Shown: piece by piece, positions 12,200 through 24,145 of the stretch
How the letters are laid out: each line of letters begins with the position of its first letter
Position numbering within the stretch: the stretch's first letter is position 1
Notes under the pieces: generated by a model
Database searches by the model: none
The model's input: the letters and a program-made list of their open reading frames with translations, nothing else
What the model was told of the DNA's origin: nothing
Program-made: the position numbers and the translations under genes
DNA from: Sanghuangporus weigelae
Taxonomy: Eukaryota > Basidiomycota > Agaricomycetes > Hymenochaetales > Hymenochaetaceae
DNA length: 64,000 nt
Assembly: GCA_033182465.1 (NCBI GenBank)
Contig: CP137327.1
Coordinates: 310,001 to 374,000 of the forward strand
Reading direction: 5' to 3'

Positions 12200-15100
12200 C
12201 TAGCTTTCCTGCTCGGAAGAAATGAAGCAGTCTGCCCATTGTTCACCAACGTACGCTCCTGTAAAATCAAGCTTGGTAGAGAACTCGCAGCTGGACACGA
12301 AGACGTTGCGAGGTCCGCAAAGTGTCCGACGAAGATCGGGAGGGATCCACAGAAGAAGGTCTTCGCTGTCGAGTCCGCCATATATCCACCCATAGTCACC
12401 TAAGTACCAGTCCGAGAAATCTCCGTCGATGAATGAAGACGTCGTTGCGTCCCCATTAGTGTCTGCTATGGGATGCTGAAAGTCCGATACATCCCATAGC
12501 CTGACTGTGTTATCCTGAGACCCTGAAATTATCCGCGAGCCGTCGGGGGACAAGGCAACGGTCTGTACGGAGCCCGTGTGGCTGTCGAAGTCGTGAATAG
12601 TCTGCCCGTTTTCCGCCACCCAAACTCGAATTGTGTTGTCCTCGGAGCCAGAGATTAAATATTCTCCGCTGTATGAGAAAAGGATGGATACGACCGCGCC
12701 GTGATGCCCTTCGAAATGGTCAGCAGAAATATGGCCGTTCTCCACGTCCAAGATGATGATGGTTCCATCGTCCATTCCACAGGCTATCTGCATATCATTT
12801 GGAGAGAAGCCGATGGAACAAATAGTCCCGAGTTGCCCAATTGAAAGTTCGGACATTGCTTCCCAAGTTCCTGTGTTCCAAATTTTAATGGTACTTTCTG
12901 AACATGACGCGAATTGTCTGCCCGTCGGCGAGAAAGCCACTGACATGATCGATGACGAGTGGACTAGTGACGGCCTAGCCACGTATTTGTCGATCGCTAT
13001 GTCCCATATTCGCATTTCATTGTCGATGGGGCCGAAGACAAGCACCGTGCCGCCTGGAGATAGAGCCATGCAAGTGTTCCCGGTCAATTCCCCTTCCAAA
13101 GGACCACAAACTACTTTGCCGAAATCTCCCTGCCAGGCTCTGATTGTCTTGTCCTTTGAACTCGATACTAGCACGCCGTCTGGCAAGAAAGCCACACCAG
13201 TAACAGCGTCCTTATGGCCCAGAAGAGGACCATTTACGACGTTTCCGGTCTCAGCGTCCCAGATTATGATCGAGCAATTCCACGAAGCTGACGCGATGCG
13301 ATTTCCATCCGGTGAAAACGTTACGGAGGTGACCGAATTAGTATGCCTTAGAGGTGACTCCGAACTGATCGCCATGGCCCTAGCATCCCAGATTCTGACG
13401 GTTCTATCGCCGGAAGCCGAGGCGATGGATTTTCCATCCGGTGAATATGAAACACAATTAATCCAATTTGTGTGACCCTCAAAAGGGCCTGAGGTAACCT
13501 TTCCACTTTTGGAATCCCAGACTATGATCGTCTCGTCCCAAGAACTAGAGGCGATGTACGATCCACAAGGTGAATATGTCACTGACATCACCGGGTGTGT
13601 GTGCCCTTTGAAAGTGGATATGGCGTTTCCGCTTTCTACCTCCCAGATTTTGATCGTATTATCATCAGAGCCGGAGGCGACATGCATGCCGTCTGGTGAG
13701 TAAGCGACAGACTGGACCAAATCAGAGTGGCCCTCGAAAGGCCCGTAAGCAAGGACTCCATTGTTCACGTCCCAGATTCCAATCGTATTGTCATACGAGG
13801 CCGATGCAAGTCGTGTACTGACAGGAGAAAAAGCAACGGAGGTGACGACTTCTGTGTGTCCAGTCAGCTTGAATATAGCACTTCCATCTGCAGCGTCCCA
13901 TATGATGATCGATTTGTCCCATGAACCCGAAGCCATCCTCCTCCCATCAGGAGACCATGCAACCGAGCTTACAGCGTCAGTATGGCCTTTCAACGTACCG
14001 AGAATCAACTTCCCGTTCCGAACATCCCAGACACTAACCGTCCCGTCCGAAGAACCTGACACGATGCAGCTCCCGTCAGGCGAAAAACAGGCAGTGCTCC
14101 CTTCTAATGGTTCGCCGATCACTTCTCCACTGTCAATGTCCCAAACTATGACAGTGTCGTCATCAGAGGCTGAAACGACGTGCCTTCCATTAGGTGAGAA
14201 GTCGACAGAGTTGGGCCTATCATCATGCTCTTCAAAGACCTTCAAACACAACGGCGGTCTTCTGATACCTTTGCGCTCCACCCGCACCGTAGAAGTCATG
14301 AATTTTGAGTAATGAGCTGCAACTTCTGAATCCTCATCTGCAATCGGAAGCATGGAGACATAAATATGCGGCATGCTCAGCATAATTGGCAAGGCAAACA
14401 GGGATGCAAGCTGACTGGCATTCCGCAGAAAGGATGCGAGGCTTGCATCATGCAGCTGAAATGCAGTCAGTTACCCGCACCCATGAACTTGCTGAATATC
14501 CTACCTCAGCCCAAGAGGAAACTCCAGGAAGTACACGAATAGCGACACGGCTGAATGCTTTCACCAAACTGAGCACCTCGAACCAGAATAAGAGATGACG
14601 ATGTGCGAAGTCCGAGAGCTTCTCAAGGAGATCGGAAGAATAGGGAGCGTCAAGAAGATGCTGGACCCAATGGAGGCACGCGTATTCCAGGTATGATGGT
14701 ATTTGAGATTTGATACGATCTGCAAGATCCGGTACATCATCATTGCGAACAAAGGACGATTTCAGGTCACAGATGTTGAATCGCAGAAGGTCCTTCATGA
14801 CAAGGAAACATCGGTCAATGATCAAACCTTTCGCCCTGGCAATGTCAATGAACCACAAATCGTTCGAGCGTTCAGGTGACATCAGGTAGTCCGAGAAGGA
14901 AGTGTGAAACAGGCTGACGGGACCTCCAGGGCTATATGTGAGAACACTTCGTAGATTCTGCAGAATAAGAATCGAAGACCTCTGAGGCGAAAGACCTAAG
15001 ATACCGTCTATGTCTCCACTCGACACCGGGACCTTGCTCAGCAGCACCAAAGCTAAAACTTTTCGGAATAGCTCTTTCGATCCATCATCACTCCACTTGA

Positions 15101-17384
15101 TGCCCGACGCACTGAGCACCGCAGCATATAGCGCATCCAGTCCGAATCCCGAGAGTGATCGCGAGTCCGATACAAGATGCTCGAGTCGATCCAATTTTGT
15201 GTTGCTATTCTCCACCATTTTCACCGCCGTAGATGCCCAAATAAATAACCCGCCTGCGGCATTTCCGAGCATCTCCATTTTCACTTCCCAAGGATAGCCA
15301 TTTGGTATCTCCACTTCCTCTCGAACAGCACGGTACATTTCGGTACGCAGATAAATAACGACATCCTCTTGACTGACCTTCGACGTGTAGTCTAACTCCA
15401 TCGCTCGCACATGATTCGGCTGCGACGAAAGGACTTTGTCAATGTCCGACTCCCGTCGACTCGCGATGAGGAATCGAAAAATGCTGGGAAGCTTCGAGAA
15501 TTCTCTCAGGAGGTCCATCAATCCACGTCGAGTGTTTGGAGTCCCGCATTCGTCGAGCGCATCAAGCACGATAACAATAGGTCCCGACATCGATGACGCG
15601 GAGGCAACAAGAGGCTGGAGTAGAAGTCTATTGAATTGGTGCACCGAAGATGCTGTAGCAACGTCTTGATCATCCTCGATCGCAGAAAGAATGCTCGATC
15701 CAATCGAAGAATCGAAAATTCCAAGCTTGTATGCGATTGTCCGTATCACCGACGACGGCTCGCTCTTCCCTCTCTCGAAGAAGAGAAACGCACCGAGACG
15801 TGACATGTCCCGGAAATGCTGCGCAATAGTCGAGCTGATCGTACTTTTTCCGGATCCTGCAACGCCGTACAGCCAAAAGACATTCTGCGTCGTCTCAGAA
15901 AACATCCATTCAATGATTTGCTGCCTGATTTCCAATCGCGTTCCAGGAAGGCAAAACGGACGCTCAAATGCATCGAAGTGTCCTGGGTTGAGGTATTGAT
16001 GCAACACTGAGTGAGAAAGCGGGGTCAGGGAACACTCTGAAATAAGATGAAGCACGGACGAAGCTTGTCAACGCCATGCACTGTTCGCATTGAAACGACG
16101 GCAGTGTGGATATTCACTCCAGAATCAATGTCGTTCTTGAGCTTAGCCAAAGTCCGTATAAATCGGTCTATCTTCTGAGATTTGTCCGCCTCAAGCATTC
16201 GACCTAGGGTAAACGATTTGTAGAATGAAAAATAGGAAAGCGGTGTGATTCACTCACCGACAAAACTGTGGCTTGTATACTCCCGGACAAAAATACAGCA
16301 TTCAATAGTCTGCTTGAGGAGCCTGTCTATGGATCGTTGTAGTCCGAAGGCTCTATTTCTGAGTGCTTGGACATCGCAAACAAACTCAAAAGCGTCGCTC
16401 ATAGTCCGTACAAGTTCAATGACCTTTTTGTCGGCTTGGAAGACATTCTTGACCGCCTTAGGGGCATTTACATATGAGCACAGTGCAGAAACAACGCAAG
16501 AGCACGCATTATCGACTCGCCTTGTACAAAGCAGATGTCAACGACCATACGATACTAACAAACGGATGTAACTGCGAAGACAGAATCAGTACCGATGACA
16601 GCACAGATTACAGATCGTTATCAAGGAACTCACTTCGGATAGAGCGTCAATGACTTTTCCAAATACTTCCAGCCTTTGTAACAGTTCACCGACGGCATTG
16701 TATAGCTCATCATGGCTTCCCGTTTGAGTAGCTCCATCATTGACTGACTGTGCGACGTTTGATGCATCTGCCGATTGAACGATTCCGGGTCGCCGAACAT
16801 CTTGGGCGACTCCTCTGATGCTTATATCGACTGCTTCCATGGCATCTATACCCGATAGTCGCAGGAAAATACGACCAATAAACTCTTCTCCACGCTTTGG
16901 CGATACAATATTAAGAGGGACTAAGAATAGGGCATGTTGAGTAAAGCAGGACTTCCGTTGAGATGAATCGCTACCTTCGGCAGAAGATCTTGCCAACAAA
17001 TCAGCAAGATTAATAGCACCCACGCCGACACATGAATCCGGGAGCAGTGTGGATTTATGCATCACTTGAATTTCTAGAGTCTCACTTTCAAAGGAAGCGA
17101 GGCTAGATATGGAGCGTTAGGCGAGAGAGTATTGAAGTGTGAATCCCACACGTACAACGTGATGACTTCATTCCAAGTAGGAGACCTGCTTCTCTCGGCT
17201 GTCCGAGTCCTTTTCGTGACATTTCCGATACTCAGTTCAACGAAAAATTTCGGATCTTTTCGATGCAAAAGATGCTTCCACTGTAGATCCTCCAAGCGAA
17301 TTACTAGAAATCAAGTATGCATCAGCATTCTTGGTCAAATTCATGGTATAAGGACGGACCTTTGAGGCTGTAATGAGTAGACAT
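12200..17384 (-). CDS. NLR-type receptor, C2 - helical (MLKL/HeLo-like) - NACHT - 14 WD40, copy 1
   Basis: STAND NTPase of the fungal NOD-like receptor class, thought to act in non-self recognition and regulated cell death; ligand unknown. Eight coding exons (minus): 17384-17360, 17303-17156, 17102-16634, 16571-16521, 16456-16258, 16203-16060, 16006-14505, 14455-12200; 1597 residues, all phases consistent. Residues about 1-160 form a C2 fold (RSPTWNEVITF, SETLEIQV, LPDSCVGVGAINLADLL). About 195-345 is a helical region with the KQTIECCIFVREY signature seen in basidiomycete MLKL/HeLo-like bundles. The NACHT P-loop GVAGSGKS is at about 393-400 and Walker B PIVIVLDALDEC at about 488-499. From about 917, 14 WD40 repeats fit two seven-bladed propellers, then a tail with LLLWIPPDLRRTLCGP and TKLDFTGAYVGEQW typical of basidiomycetes. 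The intron at 16520-16457 has a GC donor where copy 2 has GT. No frame damage seen. Confidence 0.9.
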
Positions 17385-17429
17385 AGTGTTCAGAGGGAAG
17401 GACAGCTTCATATCCTCAACTCACCAGCT

Positions 17430-18010
17430 ACTCATATATGCCGCCCAAGGCCCTGTGGACGTTGCTGTAGCGATAGACGCCGATACAGATTCAGCCCAAG
17501 TACAAGAGAAAGGGATACCAGTCGCCGAACTAATCATCCGGCGATCAGTACCTGGTGTTCAGAGCATTGACTGTTGAAGTTAGGGGAGTTAAGGTGGATT
17601 GGATCGTTACATCTCTTCGAGCGAAGATGGTATTGCTGCTTAGCCGGATGACACGTAGACGCGTTTCTAGACAAGGCATGCGGTTTCGCAATTACCGGAG
17701 GTCTTGCACCATGTTCTTGCGCGGAAAGCATAACAATAAAACGCTGTATCATATACGTTGCTCAAGGCCCGGTAGACGAGAAGTTGATGTATCGACAGAC
17801 GCTGGTACAAAATTAGCTCAAGTACAAGGAGAATAGGATTAGTCACCGCGTTTAGGGTGGATTTGATATTTACGTCTATTCGAACGAAGATGGCATTGCT
17901 ACGTACTCAGACGCGCTTCTAGACAAAGAAAGCGGCTCTCGTTGTTACCAGAGGTCTTGCACAATGTTCTTCTGTAAAAGCATAGCAACAAAGTGCTGTA
18001 GACATTGAGG
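17430..18010. repeat. Imperfect tandem duplication in the 5' flank of NLR copy 1
   Basis: Two direct units of about 320 and 260 bases start near 17433 and 17748. Shared markers are CAAGGCCC(T/G)G, GACGC(C/T)G(A/G)TAC, GTTTCTAGACAAGG against GCTTCTAGACAAAG, and GGTCTTGCAC(C/A)ATGTTCTT. One copy of the same sequence lies, inverted, upstream of NLR copy 2 at about 27880-28200, so it belongs to the shared 5' flank of the paralogues. It may be a decayed divergently transcribed gene; the longest frames carry GPVDVAVAIDADTDSAQVQ-like peptides but are not maintained. Confidence 0.65.
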
Positions 18011-18829
18011 TTGAATCGTGTCAGGTCGGGGGCCCACAATGGGCACGACAGAAGAAGTTACGTACTAAGCAATTCAGAATACCAATATTTGTCGTGAATG
18101 AGCTAGATGATGAATGAGGTAGATAAACCAGGCACAGTGATGGTTTGTAGGTGTTGTTGGATGGAGTGGCATGATGATGGTGACAAAAGGACAAGAGGCG
18201 ACACGTCAAGAACGCGTCAATTAGTTACTGTAGTATAGATGCGTAGCTCAATTAGGCAGAATAAATCAAATTACTCAACTCTCACTCTCACTATACATGT
18301 ATTATCTAATCACACTGAGCAAAGAAAGAACTGTAAAACCCCGAAATAACCAGATAACAACAAAGGCTTGAAACGGACATAATGAAAATATTTGAAATCC
18401 GTTCCACCACAACAAGATATGAAATTGATAGTAAAGGAACGTAAGCGTCTTTCCTTTTTTTTCTTATCGACTTTATTTGGAATCCCTTTGTTCCCAGAAT
18501 CCTTTTCGTTATTCCAAATCTAGTGTAGTTAAGCACTTCGCCAGGGAATGCATTGTATGTCTGAATTTCAAATCTTTATTGCCATCGCGCGCTACTCTTT
18601 TTTTCGGGTTTTTATTACTCCTTGCCTGCTATGGGATTCAACCAGCAAGTCACCTGGGCAAGACACAAGTTTTCGGTTAGGTGTTCTATGAAAAACGGAA
18701 AAACGTAATTTCTATGTGATCTAGTACAGACTCTACGCAGCAGACTACCTTATCTATGATGCAAGGGTCCATATTATTATATCCCAGCTCACGTTTTGAC
18801 TTCCTTTTTCACGTACAATCACAATTAGT
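18011..18829. other. Intergenic, no gene seen
   Basis: AT-rich sequence with short frames only. Nothing recognisable. Confidence 0.6.
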
Positions 18830-18979
18830 GTTCCGACCATATGCGTATAATGCGTATACGGCTTTCCGTATACGGGATACGGCCGTATCGTATAAGAGAA
18901 AAAGAAGAATATATACGGCCGTATCTGTATAAAAAAAGTCAAAAATTATCGTATACGGCTTATACCCCGTATACGGAAC
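18830..18979. mobile_element. Small palindrome-rich element A with GTTCCG...CGGAAC ends
   Basis: A 150-base block starting GTTCCGACCATATGCG and ending CCCCGTATACGGAAC, giving short terminal inverted repeats. The interior is packed with the palindromes CCGTATACGG and ATACGGCCGTAT. It has no coding capacity. It looks like a miniature inverted-repeat element or a decayed end of a larger DNA transposon; no clear target-site duplication is visible. Confidence 0.55.
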
Positions 18980-19298
18980 TTCACCTCGTGTGCCCTTTGG
19001 AAGGGTATTTGTCCCAGCCTTCCATGCAGGGAACAGATTGAGATTGCTTTCTTCACACATCATGATTCGGGTGTTACCAAGCATGGCGGGACGGTGTCAG
19101 TAAAGAATTTGGCAATATTCAACCAGATAAGTGATTATTCACACACAACCGGTGAGCACATATACACTGATCTGCTGATACCTATGAAAATCATCCCTAA
19201 ACACCATTAATATTATCAGTGAACAGAACCTTTATTGCACCGAGGTAAACTTTGAATACTTTGAAAAAATATTTCTTATTACGCCCTGATTCAGTAGA

Positions 19299-19400
19299 GT
19301 TCCGGAACCTCCGTATACGCCGTACGCCGTATACGGGTGTTCCGTATCCATATGAGAGCTTGACCACCAAATATACGGCCGTATTTTATACGGTCGGAAC
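19299..19400. mobile_element. Small palindrome-rich element B, sister of element A
   Basis: A 102-base block from GTTCCGGAACCTCCGTATACG to TTTATACGGTCGGAAC. It shares the ends and the ATACGGCCGTAT and CCGTATACGG palindromes with element A 320 bases to the left. The outermost ends of A and B (GTTCCGACC at 18830 and GGTCGGAAC ending at 19400) are exact inverted repeats, so A and B could instead be the two terminal regions of one 571-base non-autonomous element. Confidence 0.55.
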
Positions 19401-19857
19401 CGCACAATGATCACAGAAATTGTCACATGCATACATACATACATGCATCATCTCTATGATTACAAGCCGACTAAAGAGACACGAAAAGAAAACAGAAGAG
19501 AGAAAGAGAACAGCAGGAGGAAAAACTAAGTGGGGGTTCGAGAAGATGCAGCAACATTACAAGTAAGCAGTACAAACAGACGAACGCTGAAAAAGTTTAA
19601 ATTAAAAAAAAAGACGAGTAACTCAGAACACAACCATAAGCACCAGACACAATAGACAGATATCATCATCGTTCATATACACAGAGACGCCCACACTCCA
19701 TACCCCATCCAACCGCCATCCCTTCTCGAAGCACCGCACTGAACCCGAAGCAAAGGATATCATTCGTTCCAGACCCCAATAACTCTCACACACTCTCCGC
19801 AGAATAGGCGAGAAGAGTAGAGCCGGGAAGAGAAGAGGAGGAAAACGTAAGGAAACG

Positions 19858-20786
19858 TTATGACATGTTCCCATGTACCAGTGCGTCCCACGCCCGTGCG
19901 CTCTGGAGCGTCGCAATGTATGCGCCCAAGCCCCCGCGATGGCCTGGATGTTCGTGTTGATCCTGATGCTGCTGCGACTTCGCGAACTCTCGTTCACGTT
20001 TTTCTGTAATGTATTTGAGCTCTGCGGGCGTATCTGCGGTCTTGCTCTGAACGTTTCGCGATTCCTTGACGGATTGAGCTTGTTGAGCGGAGAAAGAGTG
20101 AACGTTGCTTGTTGTAAGAATGGGAGGAGCTGCGGAGTGATTGTGGTGCTGATCGTGCAGGTGCATCGAAGACGAGTTTGTGCGCTGTCACCAGATGGAT
20201 ATCATTAAACTCGATCTTTACAATATAGTACTAGTATATGAAAGACATACCTTCAAGATCGGACTAGACTTTGGCGGAGTGACTGGCTGGACATGTGCAT
20301 GCCCATTAACACTCGTCTCTTCATGTATCGTAGAGACAACGCCGCCATGATGCGAGACGTCCTCTGATTCTGCATGCGGATCTATCGGCGTGTGCAAGTG
20401 CGACGGACCTGGATGGTACGGATGTACGAGTCCAGGTCCGAAATGCGCTGGACAGGGCGATGCCGTGCCTGACGAGGCATGTGAGGATGGTGTCGAGAGA
20501 CGCTTCTGTAAGGGGAATGAGGGAATGTGAAGCGAGGAGAATGCAGGATGGAAGACGTACAGGGCTCAGTATACTCCCGAGGGCGTTTCGCAGCCCAAGC
20601 ACATCTTTCTCATGCTCCCGAGTATGCTCGCGCGGGATTGAGTGGTGATGCGGGCGTGGATGGTGCACTGCGATCGGTGCATGCTGCTGAGGATGATTTT
20701 CGGTCGAGCCGATGGTCTGCACGAAGTTCAGTCAGATCATTCAAGGACGAATGCTAAAGCTAAAGAACGAGAGACGGACGCACCAT
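19858..20786 (-). CDS. Histidine-rich protein of unknown function
   Basis: Four-exon model on the minus strand: 20786-20784 (the start codon alone plus upstream leader), 20716-20561, 20505-20251, 20184-19858. All introns are in phase 0, giving 246 residues. The protein is rich in His and Pro (PRPHHHS, HPYHPGPSHLH, LHDQHHNH) with a more structured C-terminus, ELKYITEKREREFAKS followed by GLGAYIATLQSARAW. No known domain, signal peptide or membrane span. The His clusters could bind metal but this is only inference. The one-codon first exon is the weakest part; all other junctions have clear GT and AG sites and keep an open frame. Confidence 0.6.
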
Positions 20787-22686
20787 CGCGGAGACACTAT
20801 ATTTACAAACAGTAATTCCTCTCCTTCGTCGCACCAGCGAGGTGCGTTAAGGTATGAGAAGTCACCAAGAGTAGATAGAGATGCAAGAAAGGGAAGAGGA
20901 GCAGCTAGCCAGCGCCGCGATCTTCTCGCTATCTAATACAGCACACTGCGACCGATGTCGATGTGAGTGGGCGTGTGCTGCTGGCCTGACTTCAAATAAA
21001 ACGTACACGTTTGAGAAACAAATTCCAATTCGAGCGGGGTCACGGACTCGTGGCGGTGGCAGCACGACACACTTGGCCTAAGACCCCTCACTTCCCAATT
21101 CGCTCATCAGCGCTACGGCCCGTTAACGACGACGAATCATGACGCACAGAAGCCAGAGTCCGAGAGCGAGCCAACCGTTCCGTCCCGATGTAATTCAGTA
21201 ATAGAATGTATGTATGTATCGTCCAATTACATACTATTCTGTAAACTACTTCGCATGATGATGATGGTAATTGAGACCGAAAGCCTACTTCAGCAGCTGA
21301 ATGACGCAAGAATCCGCCCAAAATTAGCACGATAGAGAAGATGATGCAACGTCCTATTCACCGACATTCGAGACTTTTCAGAGAAGAGAGAGGACCGACG
21401 ATTTGTCAGTGATTTGATTTGTCGCGCCAACAAAAGTGATCACAAGCTCGACGATGCACCCCACACACTAGTACTTCGGCCCGTGGGGAAATAAACTCTT
21501 GTAGCTTAGTCAGAGTCTGATCCCATCAATCAACCTGATCCTTTCCGATAAATTCGGACAGACTCTCTCGTTTGTTACTTCCCATCATCCCCTCGATGCT
21601 CGTGCTCGCAGGGGGCGTCGAGGAAGTCGGCATCGGCATGCATTGCTTCTCCTCTTTGTTCTATATGTGAATGCGGACTTTGACTCAGCGTCATCGTAAA
21701 GCCGCAGTCTGCTTCCTCTTCCTCTTCCATCCCTCCTCTCATTCTCGTCGAATGCAGCACCTGTGCAGAACCCGCGTTTTCGGAGTAGTAGAAAGAGACA
21801 CAGCCCGAACTATTTAACCTCTTTGTCAAGAGTGTCTTCCATTTTGGTCTGCACATCGACTAGGCAAATATGCCTGCGTGTGACATCCAAGGTGCTAGAT
21901 ACGTCTTGGACAGAGATTAAATGATTTGTGCTGTTCTTTCAACTTCTATATTGTGTGGCAGATGTTCTCGTACTCGAATCAGTCGAAACGGCTTGATATG
22001 GTGCAAACATTATTCGTTGATCAGCCTGTCTTTTTGGTTCTATTTTGTTTGCATAATTACCACCACTAATGTGCTAGCCAGGCTACAGTGCAATTTATGA
22101 AAACATACAATAGCATGAAGGCTTTGGCCTTCCTAGAAGGTCCAGTAGGTCGGATCTCTTTTGAAGAAGGACACCGTCGCTAAATGGACTAGATCAGAAG
22201 AAATCAACGTTCAGCATGACACCATGTAATCAAACTTCGAGCAAAACATATTTGGCTCTAGAAAATGTGAGTCTGGCATGTCTTCAAACCCGAGGGATCA
22301 CATGCTGAAAGCAAGTAGTATTTCATTTCATTCTGCCATGAAAACAGTGAGTTATTTTGAAGAGAGAGTGTGGTGGAGAGCCTGGACCGTTTAGGACAGC
22401 CAAGGCTTGTATATTTGGAAGGACCCTGGCCAAAATATATGAAAAGCAGAGGTTTTCTGAATGCGCTGTAATTTCTGAAGATGCTGTAATCGTCCAGCTG
22501 TCATCACTTTCATCAAAAGAGGCATTTGATGACTTACCGAGACTGGAAATTCTCACATACGCTTCGTCCGTCCAGTCCGCGCAGGCTGCCGCTCGCCGAG
22601 GTCTGACGCGTCGGATTACTCAGCGCATGGCAACTAATACTAGTGTCTACGAATTTATGACCAAAAAACATACCAGAATGGCATCG
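20787..22686. other. Intergenic region upstream of the aldo/keto reductase
   Basis: About 1.9 kb with no recognisable gene. A 93-codon frame on the minus strand at 21575-21856 has an acidic tract but no plausible homology or neighbouring exons. Confidence 0.5.
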
Positions 22687-22694
22687 TATAAATA
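22687..22694 (+). promoter_or_regulatory. TATA box of the aldo/keto reductase gene
   Basis: TATAAATA lies 109 bases upstream of the start codon at 22803, a normal distance for a basidiomycete core promoter. Confidence 0.55.
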
Positions 22695-22802
22695 CAGGCT
22701 CGGTCTGAATTGCGAGTGGCATATCAAGCAACCGACCTCTTTATCTGCTCCAGTCTCTCTGCGCTTTATCCTCTAGCTCCTACCTAACGAAAACAAAAAG
22801 AA

Positions 22803-24145
22803 ATGTCGCTCTGGGCTCCCGCTCCCACCCCGCCGACTCCCTTGGCCCGTTACCGCGTCCTCTCTCCGTTGGCGGGTGTGCGCGTGTCGCCCATCCAGCT
22901 GGGTGCTATGAGCATCGGCGACCAGTGGGGCAAACTCGGTATGGGCGAGATGGACAAGGAGTCGTCGTTCAAGCTCCTCGACGCGTTCTTTGATGCGGGT
23001 GGAAACTTTATTGATACGGCGAATAATTAGTACGTATTCATCTTGAGGTTTTTGTGAAGATAACACGAGCTGATTAGTTGATATGGGTTTGTAGTCAGGA
23101 AGAGACGTCCGAGTTGTTCATCGGAGAATGGGCAGAGAAGCGCGGTATTCGGGACCAGCTCGTTATTGCGACGAAGGTTTGTCGCTTTCTCTTATCTTTC
23201 TGTATGCATCTTGCTAATTTTTATTCCATTTTTAGTACACAACGAACTTCAAGCGCGTAGCTCAGGATGTGACGCACAAAGTCAATTACACGGGAAACAA
23301 CGCGAAGAGTCTCAAAGTCAGCGTTGAAGCGAGCTTGAAGAAGCTGCGGACGTCGTATATCGATATTCTCTATGTGCACTGGTGGGATTGGAACACGTCT
23401 ATCGAGGAAGTGATGGATCACCTGCATAACCTTGTTACTCAAGGCAAAGTTCTCTATCTTGGTATATCTGATTCTCCTGCATGGGTCGTCTCTGCTGCGA
23501 ATCAATACGCGAAGGACCACGCGAAGACGCCGTTCGTGATTTATCAAGGCGCGTGGAACGTCATGGATCGTAGTTTTGAGCGCGAGATTATCCCGATGGC
23601 ACGCAATCTTGGACTTGCTCTCGCACCATGGAATGTTCTTGCGTCCGGTCGTCTTCGTACGGACGCAGAAGAGCAGAGACGATTGGCCACCGGTGAAAAG
23701 GGACGCCTATTAAACCGTCCTGAATGGTTGCGTAATGAGAACGAGAAGAAGATGTGTGCCGCGTTGGAGAAGGTCGCGAAGGAAGTCGGCACGGAACATA
23801 TCACTGCTGTTGCGATTGCGTACGTGATGCAGAAGACGCCTTACGTATTCCCGATCATTGGAGGACGCAAGGTCGAGCACCTCATGGCGAATGTCGAGGC
23901 GCTGAAGATTTCGCTTTCTGACGAGCAGATCAAGTACCTTGAGAGTATTCTGCCATTCGACCCGGGATTCCCGTTGTACTTCATTGTAAGTCGAACTCTT
24001 TTCTTATCTTATCCCTCGCGCTGAATATAATTCATTTTTACAGGGCGACGGGACACCCGAAAGATCCGTGATGCTGTACGACCATGCTGCGCATTGGGAT
24101 CGATGGCCGTTGAAGCAGGCTATCCGACCTGGACCTAATGCATAA
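22803..24145 (+). CDS. Aldo/keto reductase, aryl-alcohol dehydrogenase type
   Basis: NADPH-dependent reductase of the AKR superfamily close to fungal aryl-alcohol dehydrogenases, which interconvert aromatic aldehydes and alcohols in lignin-related metabolism; the exact substrate is inferred from family only. Exons: 22803-23029, 23095-23176, 23236-23985, 24044-24145. The catalytic tetrad can be seen as Asp and Tyr in FIDTANNY (the Tyr codon is split by intron 1), Lys in VIATK and His in ILYVHWWDW. Cofactor-binding regions [11 protein letters not shown] and [11 protein letters not shown] are present, and the C-terminal [13 protein letters not shown] is typical. Soluble, no targeting signal. Length is normal for AADs and nothing is missing. 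Confidence 0.93.

Noticed and set aside
12753-13475. 240-codon plus-strand frame
   Set aside because: Antisense shadow of the WD40 repeats of NLR copy 1; its apparent repeat pattern comes from the repeats on the other strand.
21575-21856. 93-codon minus-strand frame with an EEEEEAD tract
   Set aside because: No homology, no neighbouring exons, low-complexity composition.
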